Shown: positions 49,998-57,528 of the stretch, one piece after another | Layout of the letters: the number at the start of each line of letters is the position of its first letter | How positions within the stretch are numbered: position 1 is the first letter of the stretch | NCBI GenBank assembly: GCA_040768845.1 | Contig: JAXGME010000003.1 | Location: forward strand, 310,001 to 374,000 | Source: JAEZHK01 sp040768845 | GTDB taxonomy: Bacteria; Bacillota; Clostridia; Christensenellales; Aristaeellaceae | Direction: 5' to 3' | Length of the DNA stretch: 64,000 nucleotides | The notes under the pieces: generated by a model | Database searches by the model: none | Told to the model about the DNA's origin: nothing | The model's input: the letters and a program-made list of their open reading frames with translations, nothing else | Program-made: the position numbers and the translations under genes

Positions 49998-50750
49998 ATG
50001 CCCATCGCAGTCATCACCGGCGCTTCATCGGGGCTGGGCCGCGCCTACGCGCTGGCGGCCATGGAGATCTTTCCGGAAATTCGGGAGTACTGGCTCATCG
50101 CCCGTCGGGCGGACAGGCTGGAGGCGCTGGGGGCGGACATGCCGGGCGTAAGCGTGCGCACCATCGCCCTGGACCTGGCCGATCCGGCGAGTTTTGACGA
50201 ATATCAGAGGCTTCTCGAGGAGGCGGGCGCGGAGATTGCGCTCCTCGTCAACAACGCCGGGCTGGGCTGGATGGGCGACTTTGCCGACGGCTCCTGGCGC
50301 AGCCAGACGGCGATGACGGACGTCAACGTGCGGGCGGTGACGGCGGTGGCCAACATTTCCCTCCAGCACATGCGGCGGGGGAGCGTGATGGTCAACGTCA
50401 GTTCCATCGCGGCCTTCGCGCCCACGCCGCGCATGGCGGTCTACTGCGCCACCAAGTCCTACGTGTCGGCCCTTTCGAAGGCCATCCGCTTCGAGCTGAA
50501 GGGGAAGGGCGTCCGCGTGCTGGCGGCCTGCCCCTGCCCGATGGACACGGAATTTCTGGAAATCGCGGGCATCCATAGCAGAACCTTTGACATGCTGCCT
50601 CGGGTGAAGCCCGATTACATGGCGGTGAAATCCCTCGCCGCCGCGAAAAAGGGGCGGGCGGTATACACCGCGCTGCCCCTGATGAAGCTCTACCGCGTGC
50701 TGGCCAAGATCCTGCCCAGCGGCCTTGTGATGCACGTGTCAAAGGTCTAG
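49998..50750 (+). CDS. Short-chain dehydrogenase/reductase of unknown substrate
   Basis: A 250-residue SDR protein: T-G-A-S-S-G-L-G-R-A near residue 7, N-N-A-G-L-G near 86, catalytic Ser in V-N-V-S-S and Y-C-A-T-K near 150. R-R-A-D-R after the second strand suggests NADP. A conserved P-C-P near 177 and a hydrophobic, basic C-terminus resemble SDRs that act on lipid-like substrates. GGGGGACGGG precedes the ATG. The last 12 bases overlap the convergent udk gene. Confidence 0.85.
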   Translation: MPIAVITGASSGLGRAYALAAMEIFPEIREYWLIARRADRLEALGADMPGVSVRTIALDLADPASFDEYQRLLEEAGAEIALLVNNAGLGWMGDFADGSWRSQTAMTDVNVRAVTAVANISLQHMRRGSVMVNVSSIAAFAPTPRMAVYCATKSYVSALSKAIRFELKGKGVRVLAACPCPMDTEFLEIAGIHSRTFDMLPRVKPDYMAVKSLAAAKKGRAVYTALPLMKLYRVLAKILPSGLVMHVSKV

Positions 50751-51386
50751 CGGTGCCTCCGGCGCGTCCGCGGGGCGCTCGGGCAGCTGGCCGCTGTTGA
50801 TGTAGAAGGCCAGGATGTCCACGATCTTCTTATTGAAGCCGCCGCCCGCCACAATCACATCCGCAAACTCGATGTAGGTGCGGATGTAGCGCTCGTACAT
50901 GGGCTTGACCGTCGAAAGGTACTGCCGCGCGATGCCGTTGATGTCCCGGCCGCGCTCCAGGATGTCCCGCTGGACGCGGCGCAGAAGGCAGATGTCCGGG
51001 TCCACGTGGACGAAGAGCTTGAAGTCCATCATGTCGCGGGTGCGCGGGTCGTAAAAGGCGTGGATGCCCTCGATGATGGTCACGTCGCAGGGATGGATCT
51101 GCTCGCCCGAATCCGCGCGGCGGTGCATGGTGTAGTCGTAGCCCTTGCGGGTGACGCTTTTGCCGGACTTTAAAAGGCGGATGTCCTCCCGGAGCACGTC
51201 GTGCTCGAAGGCGTCCGGCTCGTCGTAGTTGATCTTGGCCCGCTCCTCCAGCGGCAGGTAGCTGTGGTCCCGGTAGTAGCAGTCCTGCTTGATCAGCGCC
51301 GATTCCCCGCGGACCGACGCTGCCAGCGCCCGGGCCAGCGTGGTTTTGCCGCTGCCGCTGGCGCCGCAGATCCCGATGGTAAGCAT
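50739..51386 (-). CDS. udk: Uridine kinase-family protein
   Basis: A 215-residue P-loop kinase: G-A-S-G-S-G-K-T-T at residues 8-16, D-C-Y-Y-R-D near 36, Y-D-E-P-D-A-F near 55, E-G-I-H-A-F near 106 and R-R-V-Q-R-D near 135. It fits uridine/cytidine kinase, which makes UMP and CMP in salvage, though the I-N-Y-D form is also seen in related kinases. Its only Shine-Dalgarno-like stretch, GGGGGTG, is one arm of the hairpin at 51392-51422. Confidence 0.88.
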   Translation of the reverse strand: MLTIGICGASGSGKTTLARALAASVRGESALIKQDCYYRDHSYLPLEERAKINYDEPDAFEHDVLREDIRLLKSGKSVTRKGYDYTMHRRADSGEQIHPCDVTIIEGIHAFYDPRTRDMMDFKLFVHVDPDICLLRRVQRDILERGRDINGIARQYLSTVKPMYERYIRTYIEFADVIVAGGGFNKKIVDILAFYINSGQLPERPADAPEAPLDL

Positions 51387-51391
51387 GAAAA

Positions 51392-51422
51392 CACCCCCGC
51401 AGCCAGTATAAGCGCGGGGGTG
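51392..51422 (-). terminator. Hairpin between the SGNH hydrolase and udk genes
   Basis: CACCCCCGC pairs perfectly with GCGGGGGTG across a 13-nt loop. On the minus strand it is followed by TTTT and, 5 nt after the stem, by the udk ATG. It can act as a weak terminator of the upstream gene, and its 3' arm carries the only ribosome-binding-like sequence of udk. Confidence 0.65.
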
Positions 51423-51437
51423 CGCCTTTGCAAGAAC

Positions 51438-52139
51438 CTATTCGCCGTCCAGCGGAAAGTTTTTCTCAAAGGCCACCGCGGCGTCATAGATCAGCCGGTG
51501 CCCCTGGTCGTTGGGGTGGATGCCGTCCTCGCACAGCACATCCTCGCCCCGGACCACGGCCAGAAACGCCTCCCGCAGCGGCAGCCAGCGGCAGTTGATT
51601 TCGGAGGCCACCCGCATCACCAGCGCGGAGTAGTATTCCTGCCAGCGGTAGATGCGCTCCGGCACCCCCAGAAACCGCAGGATGCGGCCTTCGTCCAGCC
51701 CGTCCTTCACAATCCACTTCAGGTAGCGGCGCGGGTCCAGCGGCGGCAGGCTGCACAAAAGCGGCGTGCCACCCATCTTGCGCACATGGGCGGCCATCTC
51801 CCGGAGCGCCGCGGTGAACTGGTCCACCGGCGTATGGGGCGCGTGGGGCGCGTCGGGCGCGTCGGCCACCGCCGCCCAGTCAAAGTCGCAGTCGTTGCCG
51901 CCGTATTCGATGACCACCAGTTTGTCCCGGAACGCGGCCCCGTCCATGGACTTCATGGCGGCAAGCGCCTCCGGCGCGGTGCGGCCCATCCGGGACAGGT
52001 TTTCAAAGGGAACCTTAAAGGTCCGGGACAGCATCGAAATGGCGCTGTCCTTGAGCAGCGTGTAGCGGTGCCGCGCGGGGTCGTACACCACGCCCTTGAG
52101 CACCGAGTCACCCCATACCTGAATGCCCGCGTACTGCAT
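51438..52139 (-). CDS. SGNH/GDSL-family hydrolase
   Basis: A 233-residue lipase/esterase-fold protein. The nucleophile is in W-G-D-S-V near residue 9, the Gly and Asn in E-Y-G-G-N-D-C-D near 78 and the Asp-His pair in D-G-I-H-P near 210. No signal peptide is seen, so it probably acts in the cytosol on an ester or acyl substrate. ATG 52139 follows GAGGGG. It is driven by a full-consensus promoter at 52174-52202 and ends before the udk hairpin. Confidence 0.88.
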   Translation of the reverse strand: MQYAGIQVWGDSVLKGVVYDPARHRYTLLKDSAISMLSRTFKVPFENLSRMGRTAPEALAAMKSMDGAAFRDKLVVIEYGGNDCDFDWAAVADAPDAPHAPHTPVDQFTAALREMAAHVRKMGGTPLLCSLPPLDPRRYLKWIVKDGLDEGRILRFLGVPERIYRWQEYYSALVMRVASEINCRWLPLREAFLAVVRGEDVLCEDGIHPNDQGHRLIYDAAVAFEKNFPLDGE

Positions 52140-52173
52140 GAAACCGCCCCTCGCACATCTCGTTTTGAAAACC

Positions 52174-52202
52174 ATTATATAAGACCTCAGTGATTATGTC
52201 AA
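52174..52202 (-). promoter_or_regulatory. Perfect-consensus promoter of the SGNH hydrolase gene
   Basis: TTGACA (52202-52197), 17 bp, TATAAT (52179-52174) on the minus strand. The -35 box is 21 bp from that of the divergent promoter at 52223. Confidence 0.85.
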
Positions 52203-52214
52203 GGCTTAAGCCGC

Positions 52215-52251
52215 AAGATATCTTGACGTTTTTGAAAGTAAATGATATCAT
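52215..52251 (+). promoter_or_regulatory. Promoter of the DUF1836 gene with two GATATC palindromes
   Basis: TTGACG (52223-52228), 17 bp, TATCAT (52246-52251). Two 10-bp palindromes with a GATATC core, AAGATATCTT (52215-52224) and ATGATATCAT (52242-52251), overlap the -35 and the -10; their centres are 27 bp apart. This looks like a paired operator. Confidence 0.6.
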
Positions 52252-52276
52252 GCTCCCGTGGAAAGGGGCGTATGCG

Positions 52277-52840
52277 ATGCAGAGCCGGGCGCTGGACGCG
52301 CTGATTGATTTTCTCCGCGGGCACAGGGGCGCGCGCTGGGACGAAATGCCGGATCTCGAGCTGTACATGGACCAGGTGATCACCTACCTCAAGCGGCAGC
52401 TGGCGCCGTTTCAGGATTCTCCCGAGGAGAACCTCGTCACGCCGTCGATCATCAACAATTACGTGAAGGCCGGGTTTGTGCCCAGGCCGGAGCGGAAAAA
52501 ATACGCCCGGGCGCACCTGGCGTCGCTGACGATGGCGTGCACCCTCAAGCGGGTGCTGCCCATCGAGTCGGTCAGAAAGCTGATCACCCAGGGCGGCGCG
52601 CCGCTCGACGGGGCGCGCTACGATCAGTTTCTGGACGCGCAGCGGGAGGCGTTCCAGGAGGAGGCCCGGCTGCTGGAGCAGCTTGCGGCGGACTTTCCGT
52701 CGGACAGCCAGTCGCTGTACCGGCTGGCCACCCACTTTGCGCTGCGCGCCGGCGCCGACCGGCTGATCGCCGACCGGATCATGGGGCTGATCGACGAAAA
52801 AGAGCGCCGCGCGCAGGTTGACGATCCGGCGCCCAAATGA
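52277..52840 (+). CDS. DUF1836 protein, probable helix-turn-helix regulator
   Basis: A 187-residue protein with the DUF1836 pattern: D-L-E-L-Y-M-D-Q-V near residue 26 and T-P-S-I-I-N-N-Y-V-K near 55 followed by F-V-P-R-P. The last two form a MerR-like recognition helix. The C-terminal part is helical. ATG 52277 follows AAGGGG; an earlier in-frame ATG lies within the -10 box. The dyads over its promoter suggest self-control. Its role is unknown. It precedes trpS by 51 bp. Confidence 0.75.
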   Translation: MQSRALDALIDFLRGHRGARWDEMPDLELYMDQVITYLKRQLAPFQDSPEENLVTPSIINNYVKAGFVPRPERKKYARAHLASLTMACTLKRVLPIESVRKLITQGGAPLDGARYDQFLDAQREAFQEEARLLEQLAADFPSDSQSLYRLATHFALRAGADRLIADRIMGLIDEKERRAQVDDPAPK

Positions 52841-52891
52841 TAGAATGATGCGATGGATATCGCGGACTTGAACCGGAGAGGGGACCGACAG

Positions 52892-53908
52892 ATGGAAAAC
52901 CAGGAAGGCGCGAAGCGCAAAATCATATTCAGCGGCATACAGCCCACCGGCAACCTGACGCTGGGCAACTACATCGGCGCGCTTCGGAACTTCAAGCTGC
53001 TGGAGGACGAATACGACTGCCTGTACTCCATCGTGGACATGCACGCGCTGACGGTGCGGCAGGACGCGGCGGAGCTGCGCAAGGCCTGCCTGAAGGCGAT
53101 GAGCCTTTTTCTGGCCGTGGGCCTCGACCCGAAAAGAAGCCTGATCTACTTCCAGTCCCACGTGCCGGCCCATGCGGAACTGGCCTGGGTGCTGAACTGC
53201 TACACCTACATGGGCGAACTGTCGCGGATGACCCAGTTCAAGGACAAATCCCAAAGGCACGCCGACAACATCAACGCGGGGCTGTTCACCTACCCGGTGC
53301 TGATGGCGGCGGACATCCTCTTGTATCAGTCGGACCTGGTGCCCATCGGCGCCGACCAGAAGCAGCACCTGGAGCTGGCGCGGGACGTGGCCGAGCGCTT
53401 CAACGGCGTCTACGGCCGGGTGTTCACCGTGCCGGAGGCGTACATCCCCAAGGTGGGCGGCCGCGTGATGAGCCTGCAGGAGCCCACCCGGAAGATGTCC
53501 AAGTCCGACCCGGAGGACACCTACATCGCCATGCTGGACGCGCCGGAGGTCATCCGCAAAAAGCTCCGCCGCGCCGTCACCGACTGCGACGGCGCCGTGC
53601 GCTTTGACCCCGAGGCGAAGCCGGGGGTGTCCAACCTGATGAGCATCCTGTCCACGCTGACGGGCCAGACGTTTGAGTCCATCGAGCGGGACTTCGAGGG
53701 CAAGGGCTACGGCGCCTTCAAGGACGCGGTGGCCGACGCGGTGGTGGCGACACTTTCGCCCATCCAGGCGCGCTACCACGAGATCGTCGCCGACAAGGCG
53801 TACCTCGGCGAAGTGATGACCGCCGGCGCCGAGCGCGCCCGGGGCCTGGCCGGGCGCACCCTGCTGAAGGTGCGCAAAAAAGTGGGCCTGGCGGCCCTGA
53901 CGCTGTGA
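52892..53908 (+). CDS. trpS: Tryptophanyl-tRNA synthetase
   Basis: A class I synthetase of 338 residues, normal for bacterial TrpRS. The HIGH-type motif is T-L-G-N-Y-I-G near residue 23 and the KMSKS loop R-K-M-S-K-S-D near 203. S-G-I-Q-P-T-G-N near residue 14 is the conserved N-terminus. GAGAGGGG precedes the ATG at 52892. I see no T-box leader; the short gap after the DUF1836 gene suggests read-through. It overlaps the next gene as TGATG. Confidence 0.96.
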   Translation: MENQEGAKRKIIFSGIQPTGNLTLGNYIGALRNFKLLEDEYDCLYSIVDMHALTVRQDAAELRKACLKAMSLFLAVGLDPKRSLIYFQSHVPAHAELAWVLNCYTYMGELSRMTQFKDKSQRHADNINAGLFTYPVLMAADILLYQSDLVPIGADQKQHLELARDVAERFNGVYGRVFTVPEAYIPKVGGRVMSLQEPTRKMSKSDPEDTYIAMLDAPEVIRKKLRRAVTDCDGAVRFDPEAKPGVSNLMSILSTLTGQTFESIERDFEGKGYGAFKDAVADAVVATLSPIQARYHEIVADKAYLGEVMTAGAERARGLAGRTLLKVRKKVGLAALTL

Positions 53909-54603
53909 TGCGGCGGTTTTTGCTCTCCGGCACGGCCAATACCCGCGACCTGGGCGGGTACCCGGTGCCGGGCGGCGCGACGGTGTGGGGGCGTACCTTC
54001 CGCAGCGACGCGCCGGTTTCGCTGACGGCGGAGGATGTCGGCCGCCTTCGCGCGGCGGGCATCACCACCCACATCGATTTGCGCACGCTGGAGGAAGTGG
54101 AGCGCCGGCCCAGCGCGCTTCAAAACATGCCGGGCTTTAAATACCACCACGTGGATCTCTGCGCCGCGATGCAGATGCTGCCGGAGACCGAGGCGGGGGT
54201 GGCCGAATCCTACCTCGAGATGACGCGGCAGACCGGGCCGATGGCGCGCATCTTCGGCCTCATCGCGGCCGCCCGCGGCCCGCTTCTTTTCCACTGCACC
54301 GCGGGCAAGGACCGCACCGGCGTGGTGGCGGCCATCCTTCTGATGCTGGCGGGCGTGCCCCGCGAGGAGATCATGGCGGACTACATCCTGACCGCCGCCT
54401 ACATGCGCGAACCGATCCGGAAATTCCTCGAAGCTGATCCGGATCTGCCGGCCTACATCATCATCCCCAAGGTGGACTTCATCGAGGGCTTTCTGGACGG
54501 CTTTGCCGCGGCCTACGGCGACGCGCGGGGCTACCTTGCGTCCATCGGCGTTTCGACGGACGAGATCAATTCCATAACACAACGTCTGACAGTTTTAACA
54601 TAG
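53908..54603 (+). CDS. Tyrosine/serine-type protein or lipid phosphatase (Y_phosphatase3)
   Basis: A 231-residue protein with the phosphatase loop H-C-T-A-G-K-D-R-T-G: catalytic Cys130 and Arg136. N-T-R-D-L-G-G near residue 10 and R-S-D-A-P near 35 are typical of this bacterial family (PtpB-like). Members act on phosphotyrosine, phosphoinositides or small phosphates; the natural substrate is unclear. The ATG at 53908 overlaps the trpS stop, so translation is coupled. Confidence 0.9.
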   Translation: MRRFLLSGTANTRDLGGYPVPGGATVWGRTFRSDAPVSLTAEDVGRLRAAGITTHIDLRTLEEVERRPSALQNMPGFKYHHVDLCAAMQMLPETEAGVAESYLEMTRQTGPMARIFGLIAAARGPLLFHCTAGKDRTGVVAAILLMLAGVPREEIMADYILTAAYMREPIRKFLEADPDLPAYIIIPKVDFIEGFLDGFAAAYGDARGYLASIGVSTDEINSITQRLTVLT

Positions 54604-54630
54604 CCGTTTCCTTTTTGGCGGGCTTTGTGC

Positions 54631-54659
54631 TTGTCAAAGATTTGGGATTGGGGTAAAAT
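54631..54659 (+). promoter_or_regulatory. Promoter of gap
   Basis: TTGTCA (54631-54636), 17 bp, TAAAAT (54654-54659); then AAAGAGGAGG before the ATG at 54692. Confidence 0.75.
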
Positions 54660-54691
54660 ACTATGGAAGCAAAAAGAGGAGGAAACAGAAC

Positions 54692-55720
54692 ATGATCAAA
54701 GTTGGCATCAACGGTTTTGGCCGCATCGGCCGTCTGGTTTTCCGCGCCGGCCTCGAGCAGGGGGGCGTTGAGTTTGTCGGCATCAACGATCTGATCACCC
54801 CGGATTATATGGCCTACATGCTCAAGTATGACACCGTGCACGGCCGCTTCCAGGGCACCGTGGACTACACGGACAAATCCATCATCGTCAACGGCAAGGA
54901 AATTCCGGTGTTCTCCATCAAGAATCCCGCCGAACTGCCCTGGGGCAAGGTCGGTGCGGAATACGTGGTCGAGTCCACGGGCCTGTTCCTGACGAAGGAA
55001 AAGTCCCAGGGCCACATCGATGCCGGCGCCAAGCATGTGATCATGTCCGCGCCCTCCAAGGATGACACCCCGATGTTCGTCATGGGCGTCAACAATGACA
55101 AGTACACCTCCGACATGACCTTCGTGTCCAACGCTTCCTGCACCACCAACTGCCTCGCGCCCATCGCGAAGGTTCTGCACGACAAGTGGGGCATCACCGA
55201 CGGCCTGATGAGCACCATCCACGCCACCACCGCCACCCAGAAGACCGTGGACGGCCCCTCCCAGAAGGACTGGCGCGGCGGCCGCGGCGCGGCGTTCAAC
55301 ATCATCCCCAGCTCCACCGGCGCCGCCAAGGCCGTGGGCAAGGTCATCCCCGAGCTCAACGGCAAGCTGACCGGCATGTCCTTCCGCGTGCCCACCGCCG
55401 ACGTGTCCGTGGTCGACCTGACCGTCAACCTGGCCAAACCCGCCAAGTACGACGAGATCTGCGCCGCCATGAAGGAAGCCGCCGAGGGCGAGCTCAAGGG
55501 CATCCTGGGCTACACCGAGGACGCGGTCGTTTCCTCCGACTTCATCCATGATCCCCGCACCTCGATCTTTGACGCCAAGGCCGGCATCGCGCTGACCGAT
55601 CACTTCGTCAAGGTCGTGTCCTGGTACGACAACGAGTGGGGCTATTCCAACAAGGTCGTCGAGCTGATCAAGTACATGGATTCCGTGGATCATCCCGCCG
55701 GCTGCGGCTGCTGCTGCTAA
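54692..55720 (+). CDS. gap: Glyceraldehyde-3-phosphate dehydrogenase
   Basis: A 342-residue phosphorylating GAPDH for glycolysis. The NAD site is G-I-N-G-F-G-R-I-G-R at residues 5-14, the catalytic Cys150 is in S-C-T-T-N-C, and W-Y-D-N-E-W-G-Y is near 318. The protein ends with an unusual G-C-G-C-C-C tail of about six residues that most GAPDHs lack. AGGAGG precedes the ATG. It is transcribed alone, between its own promoter and the terminator at 55745-55775. Confidence 0.97.
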   Translation: MIKVGINGFGRIGRLVFRAGLEQGGVEFVGINDLITPDYMAYMLKYDTVHGRFQGTVDYTDKSIIVNGKEIPVFSIKNPAELPWGKVGAEYVVESTGLFLTKEKSQGHIDAGAKHVIMSAPSKDDTPMFVMGVNNDKYTSDMTFVSNASCTTNCLAPIAKVLHDKWGITDGLMSTIHATTATQKTVDGPSQKDWRGGRGAAFNIIPSSTGAAKAVGKVIPELNGKLTGMSFRVPTADVSVVDLTVNLAKPAKYDEICAAMKEAAEGELKGILGYTEDAVVSSDFIHDPRTSIFDAKAGIALTDHFVKVVSWYDNEWGYSNKVVELIKYMDSVDHPAGCGCCC

Positions 55721-55744
55721 GCGCGTCCGTTAGCGATGCAAGAG

Positions 55745-55775
55745 AACCGGGCTCCCTTGCGGAAGCCCGGTTTTT
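55745..55775 (+). terminator. Terminator of gap
   Basis: AACCGGGCT (55745-55753) pairs with AGCCCGGTT (55764-55772) over a 10-nt loop and ends in a run of five T. Confidence 0.9.
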
Positions 55776-55804
55776 CACATCGCGCGGTGCCCGCCCCGAG
55801 GGCG

Positions 55805-55970
55805 CTAGTAGTCCGCGCAGCCTAAGAACCTAAGATAGGGCGCAGAGATTTTTCTGCCCGGCACGGAGCCGGAGCGCAGGCGCAGCGGCGCTACGTCAAG
55901 CGGAGCGCGACACAGCCGGACAGGAAAAGATCCAGCCATAGCGCGGAAATTAGGCTGCGCGGACCACTAG
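55805..55970. repeat. 166-bp element with 21-bp terminal inverted repeats
   Basis: The left end (55805-55825, starting CTAGTAGTCCGCGCAG) and right end (55950-55970) are inverted repeats with one mismatch in 21. Inside, a second pair near 55848-55865 and 55911-55930 (GATTTTTCTGCCCGGC against an imperfect complement) makes a long nested hairpin. The right end includes the stop codon of the Rrf2 gene. No open frame fills it. It looks like a small non-autonomous palindromic repeat (MITE-like) or a structured transcript end. Confidence 0.6.
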
Positions 55971-56398
55971 ATGGAATAATCGTAGGCGGGGGTCTCGTTC
56001 TTTGCGATGTCCGCCAGCGTGAAGGAATCCAAGTATTGGTTGACCACCTTGTAAAGCCCCTCCCACAGCGGCAGCGTGGGGCAGTCCTCCCGGCGCGGAC
56101 AGCGGTTGGGCTCCTGGTCCAGGCACGCCACCGGCGCCAGCGGCCCTTCCAGCGCCCGGATGATTTCGCCCGCGGTGTACTGCTCCGCGGGGCGGGTCAG
56201 CTGGTAGCCGCCGGAGGCACCGCGGCTGGAGCGCAGAAGGCCCGCGCGGCTCAGCCCCGATACGATCTGCTCCAGATACTTGACCGATATCCCCTGGCGG
56301 CCGGATATGTCCTTGAGCGCGATCCAGTCGCCACTGTCGTGCTGGGCCAGGTCCACCATCAGCCTCAGCGCATAGCGACCCTTCGCGGAAATTTTCAT
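55967..56398 (-). CDS. Rrf2-family regulator with IscR-like cysteines
   Basis: A 143-residue winged-helix regulator: M-K-I-S-A-K-G-R-Y-A at the start, the recognition helix in Q-G-I-S-V-K-Y-L-E-Q near 35-44, and S-x-R-G-x-x-G-G-Y wing residues near 58-65. Cys92, Cys100 and Cys106 match the Fe-S ligands of IscR (92, 98, 104 in E. coli). It probably senses iron-sulphur or redox state. ATG 56398 follows CGGAGG. No isc or suf genes are adjacent. Its stop codon lies in the 166-bp inverted-repeat element. Confidence 0.88.
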   Translation of the reverse strand: MKISAKGRYALRLMVDLAQHDSGDWIALKDISGRQGISVKYLEQIVSGLSRAGLLRSSRGASGGYQLTRPAEQYTAGEIIRALEGPLAPVACLDQEPNRCPRREDCPTLPLWEGLYKVVNQYLDSFTLADIAKNETPAYDYSI

Positions 56399-56428
56399 AA
56401 AACGCACACCTCCGGTATGATTATGGGT

Positions 56429-56457
56429 ATTATACCACAGTCCGCGCGCAATGAAAA
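56429..56457 (-). promoter_or_regulatory. Promoter of the Rrf2 gene
   Basis: TTTTCA (56457-56452), 17 bp, TATAAT (56434-56429) on the minus strand. An 11-bp palindrome GGTATTATACC (56426-56436) covers the -10, so self-repression is plausible. Confidence 0.65.
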
Positions 56458-56524
56458 GCCGCGCCGCCGGTTCCGGGCCGCAAGTTTAACAGAGGCGGAT
56501 TGGCCATTTTGGGGCAAACAGCCC

Positions 56525-56554
56525 TTGTAAATTATGGCGGGAATGGGGTATAAT
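56525..56554 (+). promoter_or_regulatory. Promoter of the ATP synthase operon
   Basis: TTGTAA (56525-56530), 18 bp, TATAAT (56549-56554). The predicted start of transcription is at about 56561, next to the ATG at 56562. Confidence 0.65.
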
Positions 56555-56561
56555 GCTTCAT

Positions 56562-56816
56562 ATGGGAGCCATATACGTAGGTCTTGCGGCGTTGGCCGGC
56601 GCCGCGGTGGGCTGGGTACAGTTCAAGTTGCTGTGGCGAATCGTCGAGGGCAGAAAGCCCTGGCTGCTGGCGATCAAACTGCCGCTGTGGGCGGCGGGCA
56701 TGATCGCGTCTGTCGCCGTATCGGTCGCGGCGCTGATCGGCTTCACGCTCGCGGCGAGCGTTTCATTTACCGCATTCGGCTACGCCTTCTGGCGCGCCAA
56801 ACGCAAAGGAGCATGA
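56562..56816 (+). CDS. Small membrane protein at the head of the atp operon (AtpI-like position)
   Basis: An 84-residue protein with two or three hydrophobic segments and a basic end (W-R-A-K-R-K-G-A). It occupies the place of AtpI/AtpZ, which help Mg transport or c-ring assembly, but sequence similarity to them is not obvious to me. There is no Shine-Dalgarno site before either ATG 56562 or the in-frame ATG 56553, and the latter lies in the -10 box. The mRNA may therefore be leaderless. The stop is followed by the atpB start at 10 bp. Confidence 0.65.
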   Translation: MGAIYVGLAALAGAAVGWVQFKLLWRIVEGRKPWLLAIKLPLWAAGMIASVAVSVAALIGFTLAASVSFTAFGYAFWRAKRKGA

Positions 56817-56825
56817 GCCTTTCGC

Positions 56826-57494
56826 ATGGAAGTGTCAGTCAATATCTATCCGGAAGATTTCTTCGTGTTCGGCGTCAACGTCGGGCAGAGCGTGGTGCTC
56901 GCGTGGGGTGCGCTGGCGGTGGTGGTCGTGCTGCTTGTGCTGGCCAACCTCTACATCCGCAGGCGCTTTACGGAGAAGCCCAAGGGCCTGCAGCTGGTGC
57001 TGGAGATGACCATTGGCGGCCTTGAAAAGTGGGCCAGAGGCTATGTGGGGGAGTCCGCGCCCTTTATCGCGCCGGTGACGCTGACGCTCATGGTCTACGT
57101 GTTCTCGGCCTCCATCATCGAGCTGTTCGGCCTGCCCGCGGCCACCGGCGACATCAACTGCGCCATCGCGTTGGGGCTGACCTGCTTTATCGCCGTCAAT
57201 GTGACGGGCCTTCGCTACCGGGGCATCAAGGGCCGCATCGCGGCCATGTGCCACCCGACGCCCATCGTGTTTCCCATCCGCGTGCTCACGGACCTGATCA
57301 CGCCCTTTTCGATGGCGATCCGGCTCTTTGCCAACATCCTGGTGGGCGCGGTCATCATGGAGATGATCTACCACCTGGTGCCGCTCGTACTGCCGGCGGC
57401 CTTCTCGTCGTTTTTCACGGTATTTGAAATCGGCATCCAGGTATTTGTCATCGGCCTGCTGTCGCTGATCTACACCAGCGAAGCGGTGGAATAA
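56826..57494 (+). CDS. atpB: F-type ATP synthase subunit a
   Basis: A 222-residue membrane subunit forming the ion half-channels against the c-ring. The essential Arg is in S-M-A-I-R-L-F-A-N near residue 160; P-F and I-V-F-P-I-R helices precede it. The usual R-L-F-G-N-x-x-A-G-E reads R-L-F-A-N-I-L-V-G-A, a moderate divergence. AAAGGAG lies 14 nt upstream. The order a-c-b-delta-alpha-gamma-beta-epsilon follows. Confidence 0.94.
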   Translation: MEVSVNIYPEDFFVFGVNVGQSVVLAWGALAVVVVLLVLANLYIRRRFTEKPKGLQLVLEMTIGGLEKWARGYVGESAPFIAPVTLTLMVYVFSASIIELFGLPAATGDINCAIALGLTCFIAVNVTGLRYRGIKGRIAAMCHPTPIVFPIRVLTDLITPFSMAIRLFANILVGAVIMEMIYHLVPLVLPAAFSSFFTVFEIGIQVFVIGLLSLIYTSEAVE

Positions 57495-57528
57495 TTTTTG
57501 GAACCAGCGATCAAGAGGAGGATTTGAC

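Noticed and set aside
52841..52891. T-box leader for trpS
   Set aside because: Only 51 bp separate it from the upstream gene; no specifier loop or AGGGTGG-type T-box sequence.
52199..53779. 526-codon minus-strand frame opposite trpS
   Set aside because: Antisense shadow of trpS and the DUF1836 gene; no motifs.
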